Shown here one piece after another: positions 19,734 through 30,134 of a stretch of DNA of 64,000 nucleotides (positions are counted from its first letter, which is position 1; each line of letters begins with the position of its first letter). The stretch is taken from NCBI GenBank assembly GCA_963575745.1, contig CAUYUJ010015704.1, positions 476,122 to 540,121 of the forward strand. The letters run 5' to 3'. The DNA comes from Prorocentrum cordatum. Its lineage: Eukaryota > Sar > Dinophyceae > Prorocentrales > Prorocentraceae. The translations under genes were made by a program, and so were the position numbers. The notes below the pieces were generated by a model. That model saw only the letters and a program-made list of their open reading frames with translations, was not told where the DNA came from and searched no databases.

Positions 19734-20740
19734 GGATCGGGAAGAGCACAAGAAGCACGTGGAAAGGCTGGGGAAGAAGCGGAAGGTCGACTGCAGCAAG
19801 GAGGCGCCCAAGGCGGAGAATGGCGGAGACCCTGGGAGTGCAGAGGCGACGGGTGCGAGAGGCTCGGGCTTGCCAGCGCCTGACGAGGCTTCTGCTGCCC
19901 AGCCTGCTGGCGGCAGCTCTGCCAGCGGCGAGGCCGACGAAGCCGCAGCATCAGCAGATCTCCGCAGATGGGGCAGCCAATATTATTTCAGAACAATCTC
20001 CCCCCCTGCTTCGGCCGCCTGAGCTCTCGCAGGGGGGGGGGGGCACCACGCCGACTACAGAGACGTCGACAGCAGGATCATCCAGGTTGGCATCTACGAT
20101 TGCGGGGAGGCCGCGTGGGGCGGCACTGCAGCGATGAGGCCCGGCCTTTTTGCTTGCGGGCTGTTCGAGCTCGGCCTAGACATTCACTTTTTCGGCGGCT
20201 CGAGAGCAGATCTCGAGGCGCAATGGGCAATCACATCTCGCCAGGGTGGCTTTATGTGGCTCAGATGTCGGTCTGGAGTGGGGGCGCCCCAGGCATTTTT
20301 TTTCGGCGCCTTCCCTGCCATGGAAGGAGCTAGCGATTGCACGTTCGGCGAGTCTTCTTCTTGGAATCCATCGGCCTGTCCGCCAGCCCGCTGGGTTCCC
20401 CCGCATCGCGCTCGTTCATCTCTTTTCATGCGCAGCAGAGCTTCTCTCATAGCGAAGGTCAAGCACACTCTCTGGAGAGCCAAGCGTATCATCGGAGCGG
20501 GAGCTGCAAGCTTAGGTCACTTCGCTCGCAGTCTGCCGTCTGTGCCAGCTATGTTTCTCGGATTTGCTCAGGCATGTGCCGCTTATCCTGTTGCCACAGG
20601 GCCTGGCGACGACTGCCCCGTCGAGTACATCAGTGGCCCCAGCGACCCCTTGGTGAGTGGTGTGTCTCCTGAGACTCCTGAGAGCCCCTTCCAGCTCGGC
20701 CCTGGTCAGCTTGATTCGCTCGAGCGTTGCGTGCAGTCTA
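19734..20740 (+). pseudogene. LINE N-terminal region
   Basis: Frame 1 at 19740-20022 is charged and Ala/Gly-rich, with KKRKV like a classical nuclear localisation signal. A 12-G run at 20032-20043 changes frame, and frame 1 resumes at 20047 with DYRDVDSRIIQVGIYDCGEA and continues past 20134. The following ~200 residues have hydrophobic FFGG/GFMWL stretches and no motif I recognise. Confidence 0.5.
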
Positions 20741-21460
20741 TCAGTTGCAGCGTCTGGTCCACCATGAAACAGCTTCTCTCTGAGACGAAGACCCGCGTGA
20801 TCCTGGGGCAGGAACGTCGTCTTAGGAGAGGCGAGGAGATCGACCAAGCGTCGAGTTGGTGTGCCAGGAACGGTTGGAAGAGCTTGTTTGCCCCTGCCGT
20901 CGACACGGGAGCTGGATCCACCTCTGCTGGCGTTTGTATTCTCGTCAGAGACTTTCTAGGTCTGCACGAGCCTCGGGGGGGGGGGGCGGAGGCTACTTCA
21001 GGCAGGGCCATCGCAGGAGAGGTTCACCTTCCCAGAGGACTCCATCTCATCGCTTGCTCTTGCTATTTGTTTCATTCTGAGCAGATGAGTGAGAGGAATA
21101 TCGACATCCTTGCCGCTGTGGGTGAACGCCCGTCCTCGGCGGCCCCCTTCCCCCCCCCCCCCCCTTTTGCGTCGGAGCCGGTTTCAACGTGTCACCTCAG
21201 AACTTAGTTGAATCTAAGTTCGTGGAGCGGCTTGTTGGAGTACATGTCGTTCCCCCTGGGCACGCTCACTTTGGGGGGGGGCCTCCGGCGGCCCTCGATC
21301 AATTTGTGTTCTCTGGTGGCCTTGGTAAGACTATCAAGCAGTGCGACGCGCTTATGGACACCACTTTGAGCCCTCATCGTCCTGTCCAAGTGGCCCTGCA
21401 TCTTTCGCCCACTCGGCTTAAAGGGTTGAGTTCCAGGAAACCTCCGCCTTTGCCCCACTC
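20740..21460 (+). pseudogene. LINE endonuclease (EEP/APE type)
   Basis: Contains ILGQERRL (the Q-E of the Mg-binding site), STSAGVCILVRDFLGL, GRAIAGEVHLPRGLHLIAC, then after a frame change at a C14 run FNVSPQNLVESKF (the GDFN box, here GAGFN with the Asp apparently Gly) and SPHRPV (the S-D/x-H-R-P box, His kept). Role: nicks target DNA to prime reverse transcription. The loss of the GDFN aspartate would inactivate it. Confidence 0.65.
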
Positions 21461-21501
21461 GGCTGCCATTGGCCTAAGGCCCTTGCCTCCTTCGTGGCAG
21501 C

Positions 21502-23133
21502 ATGTGCGAGCGCTGGCCGACCAGGCCTCTCAGTGCGTCGCTCGCAGGGATGCTGCGGGGGCAGTGTCGCTGCTCTCTCCGCGCTACGCCGCCTGGGCTG
21601 ATGTTGCTGAGAGAGATAGTTGCTGCCTGTCCTAGGCGCGGATCTCCTGTCCTTGGTCCGAGGTCCAGGGGCCCGCAGTTCTCTTGGAATTCTCTCGTCA
21701 ACAGGGATCACATGGTCAGAGACCCGAACTACCAGGCGGTTCGGTGGCTCAGCGACCAAACTCGTGCTTATGCTTCGCTGTGGGACTCGAACCAAGGTGA
21801 TGGAGCGCAGGCGGTCAGGCTGCTCTCTTCGCTTCGTTCCCCGCCTGCTTTTGTGCAAGTGGGCGCTTTGCACTGTGATATGTTTGATGCTGTTGCCGTT
21901 TCTTCCGTCTGCCCTATCGGCCCCCGAGATGCCTCGGGGGCGACTTTGAGCGCTCGGATCGAGGCGGCTCTTGAGGAGGCCAAGCGCACCGCTGCCAACG
22001 AAGCTCGCAGCAGCTGGCAGGCTTGGATTCGCGACGGCCTCGACGAAGGCGCTAGAAGAGTTCATTCATGTATGCGATGTCCGTCGCCGTGGAAACCGTC
22101 GACCACGTTATCGTCGAAAGGCTCCGTCGTGTCGGATCCGCTTTCTCTCTCTCTCTCTCTCTCTCTGTTATCGGCGGAAGGGTTCAAGTTTTCGCCGTTC
22201 TGGGGTCGTGGTGATGGTGCGATCCGTGGTGTTCCTGAGCTCGTCGATCCCCTCCCTCGCCTCAGCGCCGACGACATCCGTTCGGTTTCTCGTAAGTACA
22301 AGAAGATCTCGGCTGTGTTCTATGACGGGTTCAACTGCAGGCATTTTCAATATTTGTGCGATGAAGCTCTCGATTGCCTGTCGTTGCTTTTTGAAGTCAT
22401 GGAGAGCGTCGGTCAGTTGCCAGACCAGATTTCGGCCATGCTGCTGGCGCTGCCCCCCAATGCCACTGGCGGCTACAGGCCGATAGGGGTGCTCTGCATC
22501 TGGCGCAGGGTATGGGGCCGGTGCCGCCGACCCCACTCCTTGTACTGGGAGCAGCAACACCCCCGTCGGTACTGGGCCGCTGGTGAGCACAGGGGAGCAG
22601 CAGACGTAGTGTGGCGGCAATCGGTTCGGTCTGAGCATAGCACGGCTAGCAAAGAATGCTCGTGTTCGGTGTTCTACGACATGCTCAAGTATTATGCGAC
22701 TATCGATTTGGGTACGCTCGAGGCTAAATGCAGGAAGCACCAGCTCCCTCTGGCCATCGCGCGCGTGTGTCTCCTTGCCTTCAGACGCGGGCGCTTTTTA
22801 TCCTTGGGGGGGCTGCTGTCGGGGCCCTTCCATGTGCAGAAGGGAGTGGTGGCGGGGTGTAGTTTCGCCACCACCTTTATTCGCGTGTTTGGGCTGGGCG
22901 TTTTCGACTACATCCCCGTCGCTCCCAGATTGGAGCTAGACATCTACATCGATGATTGTGGTCTCTCGGCTTCGGGCTCCAGGAGCAACGCCGCCCAGGC
23001 CATTGTTTCGGGGTCTGTTGCGCTTCACACTGCGATCACTAACATGCTTGGCTGCAGTCTTGCCCTAGATAAAGTTTGCACGGTTGCCTCGAATCACGAC
23101 ATCGGGACTGCCGTGGCCAAGAGGCTCAATTAA
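21502..23133 (+). pseudogene. LINE reverse transcriptase
   Basis: Frame 1 open for 543 codons. RT motifs: GGYRPIGVLCIWRRVWGR (about 22470-22523), motif A VFYDMLKYYATI (Asp 22678-22680), motif B KGVVAGCSFATTF (about 22840-22878), motif C LDIYIDDCGLSASG with both Asp codons intact (22951-22956). A (CT)12 run at 22144-22167 adds a SLSLSLSL insert in frame, a recent-looking microsatellite expansion inside coding DNA. The frame ends at 23133; thumb sequence (MWRRAKRLQKLSGTFGRKKL) continues in another frame to 23356. The RT palm itself looks catalytically complete. Confidence 0.8.
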
Positions 23134-23646
23134 GTCTCTTGCTCCACGGGTTGAAGATTATGCCGCCAACCTCGGAGTCGATTTTGCCGCGGGTAAACCG
23201 ATTCGCAGCAAGGGGCGAGGGAGCACAATCAAGGCGCGTGTGGCCACGATGTGGAGAAGGGCCAAACGGCTCCAGAAGCTGTCGGGCACCTTCGGCAGGA
23301 AAAAGCTTCAAGATTTTTGCCGCGGGCCCCTTGGCCGCTGGCACCTACGGGTGTGAGATTGTGGGGGTCAGTGATGTTGACCTGCTCGATATGAGGCGTG
23401 CTGCGTTTTCACAAGCGCGGCCCTTCGCCCAGGGGAGAAGCCTTACTGCTTGCTGCATTCTTGCTTCGGACCCGACGTGGAGGGCGGCCACAGCGCCCAT
23501 CCTTCGTTGGGGCAAGCAAGTGTGGCTCACGCAGGCCAGGCTCTTTTTCTGGTTCTTTGTCTTTCCGTGACTTGCGGGAGTCATGGGAAGCCGTCAGGGC
23601 TCGGCCGTGGGCCGCGTGGGCGACGGTGGCTGGGCCCCTTAGTGCG

Positions 23647-24288
23647 ATGCGCTAATCCCTGCTCAGGCTAGGGCGGCACGTGATTGATTTCTTGACCATC
23701 ATCGATGATAGAGGCAGGGAAATTCCGTTAGGGGTTACGTATCCCGCGCTGTTGGCCATCCACTGCCGCGGGGCCTTGCTTCGATCCTTGGAAGGGGACT
23801 TGGGGGACAAGTGGGGCGCTGGGGCTCGCTTGTGCCTCGACGTTCCTCGCTCGGCCCTTTCCTCCAGTAAGTATACCGCTAGGGACAAAGGCATGATCCG
23901 TGCTCTAGCGCGCAACGCGATATGGACGCCCGATCGAGCCATCATGTGTGGATGCGTCATTAGTGACAGATGTATTTTTTGTGGTGGGAGATTGCGGGTC
24001 TGCCCTCATGTCGCAGACTCGAGAGCTGAGGTGGCTGATCCAGACGTCATTGCCTCAGCTTTGGACACTGGGGCTGCTGAGTACTCGGCCAACCTTTGTT
24101 GTCATGAGGCTATCGCCCATCCCGCCGATTACCTCCCTAGGCCGTGCAAAGAGGGCCAGGTCCAATCCAAGTGGCACCAGGACGTGCTGGAAGGCCCCGA
24201 GGGCCCCGAGGTTGAGCAGGCTGAAGCCATCTGGGGCCACATGTTCCTCGACGGGTCCTGCTTGAGGCATGAGATTAAGGAGGCTTAG
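23647..24288 (+). pseudogene. LINE zinc-finger-like region
   Basis: A 202-codon frame starting near 23680 follows the RT thumb. It holds a Cys/His cluster, MCGCVISDRCIFCGGRLRVC then PH (about 23944-24010), like the C..CG....T..H finger found between RT and RNase H in these LINEs, and ends within the first RNase H motif (FLDGSC). Confidence 0.5.
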
Positions 24289-24700
24289 TAGGGCCGCCTG
24301 GGCAACCACCATGCGCGATTCTCCGGGTGCTCTGCTAGGCGTCGTCAGCGGCCCTGTGCGGGGCCAGCGCCCGCAGACCCCGCAGGCGGGATACTATCTT
24401 GCGAGGGGTATGGCAGGCAGTCTTGTGAAGTGCAGCTCGTTTCTTTACAGCGATTGTTTGGATTTTTACGGTGCACTCCAACCTTCCCTTGCTTGCCAGA
24501 CATTCGGGCAAGAGAGCGTGCAGTGGAATTCTGCCGGGGGCAAATGCTAGAGAGGGCTCCGAAATCGAGGAGCTCATCAAGGTGGCGGCCCACAAGAGCC
24601 TCGAGGAGGCAGGCCTGAGTGCTCAGGAAGTTTTCTTTCGCAAGTGCAACAATGACACAGATGTGGCTGCTAAGCGCGCTGCGGGCTTCATCCCGTTGGC
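24220..24700 (+). pseudogene. LINE RNase H domain
   Basis: First Asp in MFLDGSC (about 24240-24262). Then, in other frames, RPQTPQAGYYLA (24370-24405) where the catalytic Glu is expected but Gly is found (GGA), Asp in LYSDC (about 24444-24458), and the final FRKCNNDTDVAAKRAAGF block (about 24637-24690). At least two frame changes. The domain removes the RNA strand after cDNA synthesis. Confidence 0.6.
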
Positions 24701-25444
24701 GCCAAAAAGATGGAGATGGTGGACGGGCAAGTATATCGAGCTAGGGCTGCGTGCAAGCTTGCTGCCCGCCTCCTTCTCGAGTGGCCTCGGCTGGACCTCT
24801 CGAGCGCCCCCGGGCTTCCTGCCCCTGCCCGTGGGGCGCCGTGTTTGTCCTGCGACAATCACCACGATTGGGTAGAGCGGTCTGGGCTGCGGCGCTGCCG
24901 TGTTTGTCTCTTGGGCAGCCGAAGGGCTGACCCTCGTGGCGGTGCCTGCCCAGGCCGCAGCAAGTTAGATGAAGGGGTGCTGGTTTCGCTTGGCCACTGG
25001 GTCCTCGCGTTTCCGTGCTCGGACGGATCCCATCTCTTCATGTGTATGCGATGCAGGTTCCACAGCGCAGGAGCGAGGGTCGACGGCCTCGGCAAGAAGT
25101 GCAACGGGAAGCCATCTCGTTACGCCGAATACGCTTGGCGAGTTTTGTGCAACAAAGGGCGTCGCCCGAACCGCCTCAGGAAAGCGGTCGTGGTGGATGT
25201 TTCTGCTGTCTTGGGCTTGTTCGGCTCGGAGAGCCGTGCTTCGGGCCCGCCTTTGGTAGTGGAGGGCTCGCGAAGCTCAGGGTCTGGAGGGCCCCTGCCT
25301 GTGAGCCCTGGAGGGGGAAGAGGAGGAGGAGGCGCGAGCCTTCTCGGCAGCGGGGGCGAGCTGGAGGCCCCGTCCGCGTTGGCCGCGATTCCTAGGGGGA
25401 GCGGGGTTGAGTCGGCTGGTGAGTCGGGGGGGGGGGGGCGCTAA
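24700..25444 (+). pseudogene. LINE C-terminal Cys/His-rich domain
   Basis: One frame of 244 codons closes the element. It has CLSCDNHHDWV, RRCRVCLLG, CPGR, GHWVLAF, HLFMCMRCRFHS and GLGKKCNGKPSRY, i.e. several C..C pairs and histidines that could bind zinc, then a Gly/Ser-rich tail to a stop at 25442. Probably a nucleic-acid-binding domain; I cannot name its family. Confidence 0.5.
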
Positions 25445-26522
25445 GTCTCGCTGTGCCGTGGGGCCTCCACGGCGCGGCGCTGCCTGTGCCTGCTGCTGCG
25501 TCCCCCCTGGGCCCTCCCAAACGGGGCTCCGTGGCCCAGGGTCCGTCTCATCCCCTCGGGTCCCTGGGGCGTGCCCACCCGAGGGGGAGCGCTTCTAGCG
25601 AGTCCTCCTTGTGTGCTGTTGTGCATGCGCGTCGTCAAGAGGAAAATGTGCAACAGCTAGTCAGATTGGTGTCTTCAAACGTGGATTCCTCCGACTAGTG
25701 CACTCCTGCGTGGCGCCGTCGCTTGCAGGAGTCTGATCAGTGTGCGCCGTCGCACTCTGGTCTTGTTGTTCGTCTCTGTCTTTTTTAGGGGCGGCCTTGC
25801 ACTGCGTCATGCCCCCAGTGCTCGAATCGAGCGGCAGTGGAAACGCGCGCGACGCGTGCGAGTGGTCCCAGTCATGATGTGTATAATTCGAAAGGACCAC
25901 GGTTCGCGACAGTTGTTTCTCTTCCGCTCATCCCGACGAGCCTACCTATCTTCGCCCTCTTCCCTTCCCTTTCGCTCTAGGGGTGAGATTCAGAAAGGTC
26001 TCTGGAGGTCCCCAGATGGAGGTTGGCGGAGGTCCCCAGAGAGGGGGGAAGAGGACAGGACGCTTGCTGCCCGTCGCGGGTTTTGCCTTTTTGGGTTTTG
26101 TTTGTTTTGCTTGAGGCGGGGCCTGAGGACCAGCCATAGTTGCTCGTGCTGTTCGCGTGCGCGCGAGATGGGGTGCTCGGAAGGGGCAGTCCTGCGATCG
26201 GGAAGGCGAAAGAACATTTGGACTGCTCGATCAATAGTTTTCCTTGGCAGGTCCGCGACTTCCCAAACGTACCCGGAACCGGACCTTCGACGATCGTTCG
26301 TCGACGACGTCGGCGACGCCCGTCGTCTGTCGTCGCCGCTCGGCCGTCGTGGGAGCGCACGCGGCCTATGCATTCAGGCGTTCCCGGACTCGGACGCCCA
26401 CATCTACATCCCCGCCTCGGCCGCCGGGCAGGCGCGATCTTTTTCTGCGACCTCCCGCCGCCCTCCAGCTCCTCACCCCTACAATCTTGCATCGCGTTCG
26501 CAAGGCACTGCTGGTATGCAGC
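25445..26522. other. 3' flank of LINE; no gene supported
   Basis: GC-rich sequence to about 25690 that could be the LINE 3' UTR, then mixed sequence. I see no poly-A tract. Arg/Pro-rich open frames near 26250-26500 have no motif. Confidence 0.35.
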
Positions 26523-26697
26523 CGGGCCGAGGTATATGATCGAGGTCGGTTCGGGGAGGGTCCCCCAGTGTTCGCCGTGTTTGTTAGATGTTCTTGTGCA
26601 TCCTGGGGGGGTACCCTTGGATGTTCTGCTGGTTTTGGCCGACGGAGGGTCTTATGTTCTTGAGGGGTGTCCTTGTGGCTTAGGTCCGACGGTATAC
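26523..26697 (+). repeat. 175-bp dispersed repeat, copy 1 of 4
   Basis: Starts GAGGTATATGATCGAGGTCG, with landmarks TTAGATGTTCTTGTGCATCC, GGTTTTGGCCGACGGAGGGT and TTGAGGGGTGT. Co-linear with 29963-30134, 35434-35608 and 49111-49284, all in this orientation. The sense frame reads IEVGSGRVP..., but copies carry indels, so coding is doubtful. Confidence 0.85.
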
Positions 26698-27500
26698 TCC
26701 CCCAGTTGTTCCTCGACTGCTCGGCACCACGGCGCCACCGCTCCGTTCCTACGGGGTCCGCGCCCCAGCACGTACAGACGAGCTTCCGCCTCCGTCCGTC
26801 GGGCCGTCCGTTGGGAGGTCGCCATGAAGCAAGCGGATGTGAACGGAGATGGGTCCCTGGCATCGCTCGGACGTGTGCTCCCTTTTTCTCGGCGAGGACC
26901 ATCAAGGAGCATTTTGCATCATCCTGCGAGTGGAAAACACGCACTAAACCGAGACACTCACGGGGAATGGACGTCCGAGCGATGGCGAGGAGGTGCGCCG
27001 CGCTCCCGGGGCCCTTCACGGGCCTCGGCACGGTTCAGGAACGGTTCGGCAGTGTACAAGCTGATTCCAGGAGGAGGCCCTTGTGTGTCCAGGGTACGTC
27101 TCCTTCATGCCAATCGGCGGCCAGCCCGTGGGTTGGAACTGATATAGGGTGCGGGTCTTCTCAGGAGGCTCGGAAGCCCCCCAGCCTTCCGAGAAGTTTT
27201 CCTCAGCCCTCCCCCGATGACACGGAACATTTCTCGGAAGGCGCGCGGGTTCTTAAGGAGTTCCGGCGCCTTCTGAGAGGGCCTTCTTCTTCCCTCACGA
27301 TTTCATTGTATACCACACCCTCCCCGCCCCAGTAGATTCCACCGCTCGAGGCCATGTCCAGTATACAACAACCGCGTCCCAGGGAGGGAATTCCGTATAC
27401 CATTCCCGCGACCAGGACCTTCGCACGCCCCCCAGAGCTTCTGAGTATGGTGTACAATTGTTCCCCACATGTTTCGTGAGGTTTTGGTTTTCTCCCCTGC
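26698..27500. other. no gene supported
   Basis: Overlapping open frames on both strands without recognisable motifs; nothing distinguishes coding from chance. Confidence 0.3.
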
Positions 27501-27509
27501 CGCGTCGCA

Positions 27510-27960
27510 CCCGCGTCTCCTCCTCCCCCCCTTCTTCTCCCTCCTCCCATCCTCCTCTTCATTTCTCCCCTCACCCACGCGCAACACATGCACGGTACGT
27601 ACATGAGACACGCGTCTACATACAGCCGCACGCATGCACACACTCGCACACACACACAACATACACCGCCAGTGCGCGCCTGGCGTGTTGATTGTCCACC
27701 CGCGAAGATCATACCTCACCTCCCTTCTCCCGTCCTCCTCTTCCTTCCTCCTTTCACCCACTCGCAACACATACGCTGCACGTGCATGAGACACGTGTCT
27801 ACATACAGCCGCACGCATGCACACACTCGAGCATAAACACACCATACAACGCTAGTGCGCGCCTGGCGTGTTGACTGCATCATGCACCCAAGACGTATGC
27901 GCCACATACTGGGCATCCAGATGAGACGCACGTCCAGATACGGCCGCACACGCATCGTAC
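27510..27960. repeat. 183-bp tandem repeat, 2+ copies
   Basis: AGTGCGCGCCTGGCGTGTTGA occurs at 27671 and 27854 (first 20 bases AGTGCGCGCCTGGCGTGTTG). Each copy holds a CT-rich block, CGCAACACAT, CATGAGACACG, GTCTACATACAGCCGCACGC and short (CA)n. A partial third copy reaches about 27960. Confidence 0.8.
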
Positions 27961-28057
27961 ACATACGGATGACTCAGTATATACAATATAAACGTGTAGG
28001 ATTCGCAGTGGATGGCAGGGGTGGCAGGGGTACCATAATCCCACAAGAGGAGGTGCG

Positions 28058-28690
28058 CCCGAAGGCGGCCGCTATCCGAGCCGAGCGCCCAGGGCATAGC
28101 AGGCGTGGCATATTCTCGACACCATAGGGGGTGCGAAGGGGGTGGTCCCTGAGCGCGGCCGCTATGCGCGCGGGTCGTCCAGGGCATAGCAGGCGTGGCA
28201 TGTTCACGACACCGTAGGGAGTGCGCGGGGGATGGTCTCTAAGCGCAGCCACTGTCCGAGCCAGTCGTCCAGGGCATAGCAGGCGTGGCCCTTTTTGACA
28301 CCATAGGGAGTGAACAAGAGGTCGTCCTTGAGCGCGGCCGCTATCCGAGCCGGTCGTCCAGGGTATAGCACATAGCAGGCGTGGCAGATTCTCGACACCA
28401 TAGGGGGTGCGAAGGGGGGGGTCTCTGAGCGCAGCCGCTATGCGCGCGGGTCGTCCAGGGCATAGCAGGCGTGGCATATTCTCGACACCGTGAGGGGTGG
28501 TCTCTGAGCGCGGCCGCTATGCGCGCGGGTCGTCCAGTGCAAAGCAGGCGTGGCACTTTGTGCAAACGATAGGGGTGCGCAGGGGTGGTCTCTGATCGCG
28601 GACGCAACGCGCGCTGTTCGTCCAGGCGTAGCCACCGTTGCATTTTCTCGACACCAGGTGCGCAGGGGGTGGGGTCTCCCAGGGCTTTCC
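28058..28690. repeat. 90-bp minisatellite, 7 units
   Basis: Units begin near 28060, 28153, 28243, 28333, 28431, 28510 and 28597. Consensus words: GCGGCCGCTAT, CGGGTCGTCCAGGGCATAGC, AGGCGTGGCATATTCTCGAC, ACCATAGGGGGTGCG, GTGGTCTCTGAGC. Unit length 79-98 bp. NotI-like GCGGCCGC recurs in most units. Confidence 0.9.
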
Positions 28691-29173
28691 CGGCCATAGC
28701 CGGGTGGCGTCACCCGATCAGAATTTGCCAGCGAGCCCCGATTCGACGACCTCGGTCCATGCCCTGGACAGCAAGCGCACTTGGGAGACATTAGTACAAG
28801 CATGGGTCGAGGAGATCCGGATGTCATAAGGGAATCCAGAGCGAGGACCTAATTTGCGTGGGTGCAGAGAAAACGTTACGCCTGCGTTCGATCAGGCCAT
28901 GGCATTACGCGCTCTCGCTGACAGAGTGTGCGTCGGGCATGCACACTGGGCGCGGGCCTCGCCTCTTCGCTGGGGCTCGTGGAGATTTTGTGCCGAACGC
29001 TTCCGGCACTGCTTCCCGCAACTTCGCGCGCATGCAGATTCGAGGCTTTCCGTCGACAGGCTGCGCCTCGCGCGAAGAGACTCGAACCGCATTGGTTGGG
29101 CGGCCCGCGTAAGTGGCACTTGCCCCTGGGGACGTTCTGTCGAAGCGGCGGCATGTGAGCCGTTCCCTGTGCG
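28691..29173. other. no gene supported
   Basis: A plus frame across 28854-29255 is open but has no motif; I could not separate it from chance. Confidence 0.3.
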
Positions 29174-29347
29174 ATGCCCGAAAGCAACTCAGTTTCGGCG
29201 TTTTTTTGTTTGTTTCGTTTCTGGTCGCACAGCGCGTCAGGCTCCCAGGGCTTGACAGGCGTCACCAACGGCATCGGCGGGGCAACGGCCACCAGCATCA
29301 TCTTCGCATGTTTCACTTCAGCTATCATCACGCCAGACATATCTTAA
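29174..29347 (+). CDS. small open frame with membrane-like C-terminus (possible last exon)
   Basis: 57 codons from ATG (29174) to TAA (29345-29347). The second half reads GLTGVTNGIGGATATSII followed by FACFTSAIITP, a hydrophobic Gly/Ala/Thr/Ile segment long enough to cross a membrane. A CACAG at 29228-29232 behind a T-rich tract could be a splice acceptor, in which case only the part from about 29233 is coding and this would be a terminal exon of an unseen gene. Neighbours are repeats. Product unknown. Confidence 0.25.
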   Translation: MPESNSVSAFFCLFRFWSHSASGSQGLTGVTNGIGGATATSIIFACFTSAIITPDIS

Positions 29348-29469
29348 GTATGCGGGTTTCTTCGGTCGCGTAATTTTCCGGGCGGGCCGACGCATTCCGA
29401 GAAGGCCCTCTTCTTTTCACTTCCCCCCTTCGCTTGCGGCCGAGCCGAGGGAAGGCCCCTGGTCCAAGG

Positions 29470-29665
29470 GTCCAAAGGAATGCCCCCGAGACCACCCCAA
29501 AACGGCCCAAGAGGTTTCCAAGAGGGCTCCAAAACGGCCCAAGAGCGCCCCGAGACACTGCCGGATGGGTTCCGCAGACGGCCCAAGAAAGGGGACACGA
29601 ACCCAACATCTGCGTTTTCCGCCCCAAAGGGCCCTCGGGAGGCCCCAAGAGGCGCGCTCGCCCCA
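29470..29665 (-). repeat. 10-11 bp period array (reverse orientation)
   Basis: CCCAAGAGG / CCAAAACGG units, the reverse complement of the TCTTGGGGCC family at 7770-8850. Confidence 0.7.
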
Positions 29666-29962
29666 TGGTCCCAGGGGGAAGGCCGCCCGGTGCAAGGCGC
29701 GCCTCTTTCCTGCCAGAAGGGGTTGGGGGCGGCGGCGCGACGGCATATCGAGTAGGAGATCGACTGCAGAATTGATTGCCCCAGAATTGATTTGTTCCCG
29801 CCGCGGGCGCTCCGCCCTCCAGGGGTGGGCGCCGGCGGCGGCAGCCCGCCGCGAGATCGCGTCGCTGATGGCGGCATTCGGGTGGGAGAGATCGGCAAGT
29901 GTGTAAACGTACGAGGGTCCGCGCGGATCTCGCGGATCGGCGCGGGACCCCCTCCCGTACAA

Positions 29963-30134
29963 TCGGACCAAGGTATCAGATCGAGGTCGGCTCGGCGAGG
30001 GTACCCTAGTGTTCCTCGTTGTTCTTGGATGTTTTTGTGCATCTGGGGGGGTGCCCTTGCACGTTTTGTAGGTTTTGGCCGACGGAGGGTCTCATGTTTT
30101 GGAGGGGTGTTCTTCTGGCCCAGGTACGACAGTA
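29963..30134 (+). repeat. 175-bp dispersed repeat, copy 2 of 4
   Basis: Starts TCGGACCAAGGTATCAGATC. Contains GGTTTTGGCCGACGGAGGGT identical to copy 1. Followed by CT-rich sequence. Confidence 0.85.

Larger units (their letters stand above)
19734..25444 (+). mobile_element. LINE-type retrotransposon, nearly full-length coding region
   Basis: Multi-domain non-LTR element read left to right: N-terminal segment with nuclear-localisation-like KKRKV, unknown N-terminal region, apurinic-type endonuclease, reverse transcriptase, zinc finger, RNase H and a C-terminal Cys-rich domain. At least five frame changes, several next to homopolymers (G12 at 20032-20043, G10 near 20979, C14 near 21150, G8 near 21275). 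No poly-A tail or target-site duplication identified, so outer limits are set by coding content. The left limit coincides with the right end of the tyrosine-recombinase element. Confidence 0.8.

Noticed and set aside
28058-28690. CRISPR-like array
   Set aside because: Units are adjacent and diverged as a whole, with no constant repeat plus unique spacers. The genome is eukaryotic.
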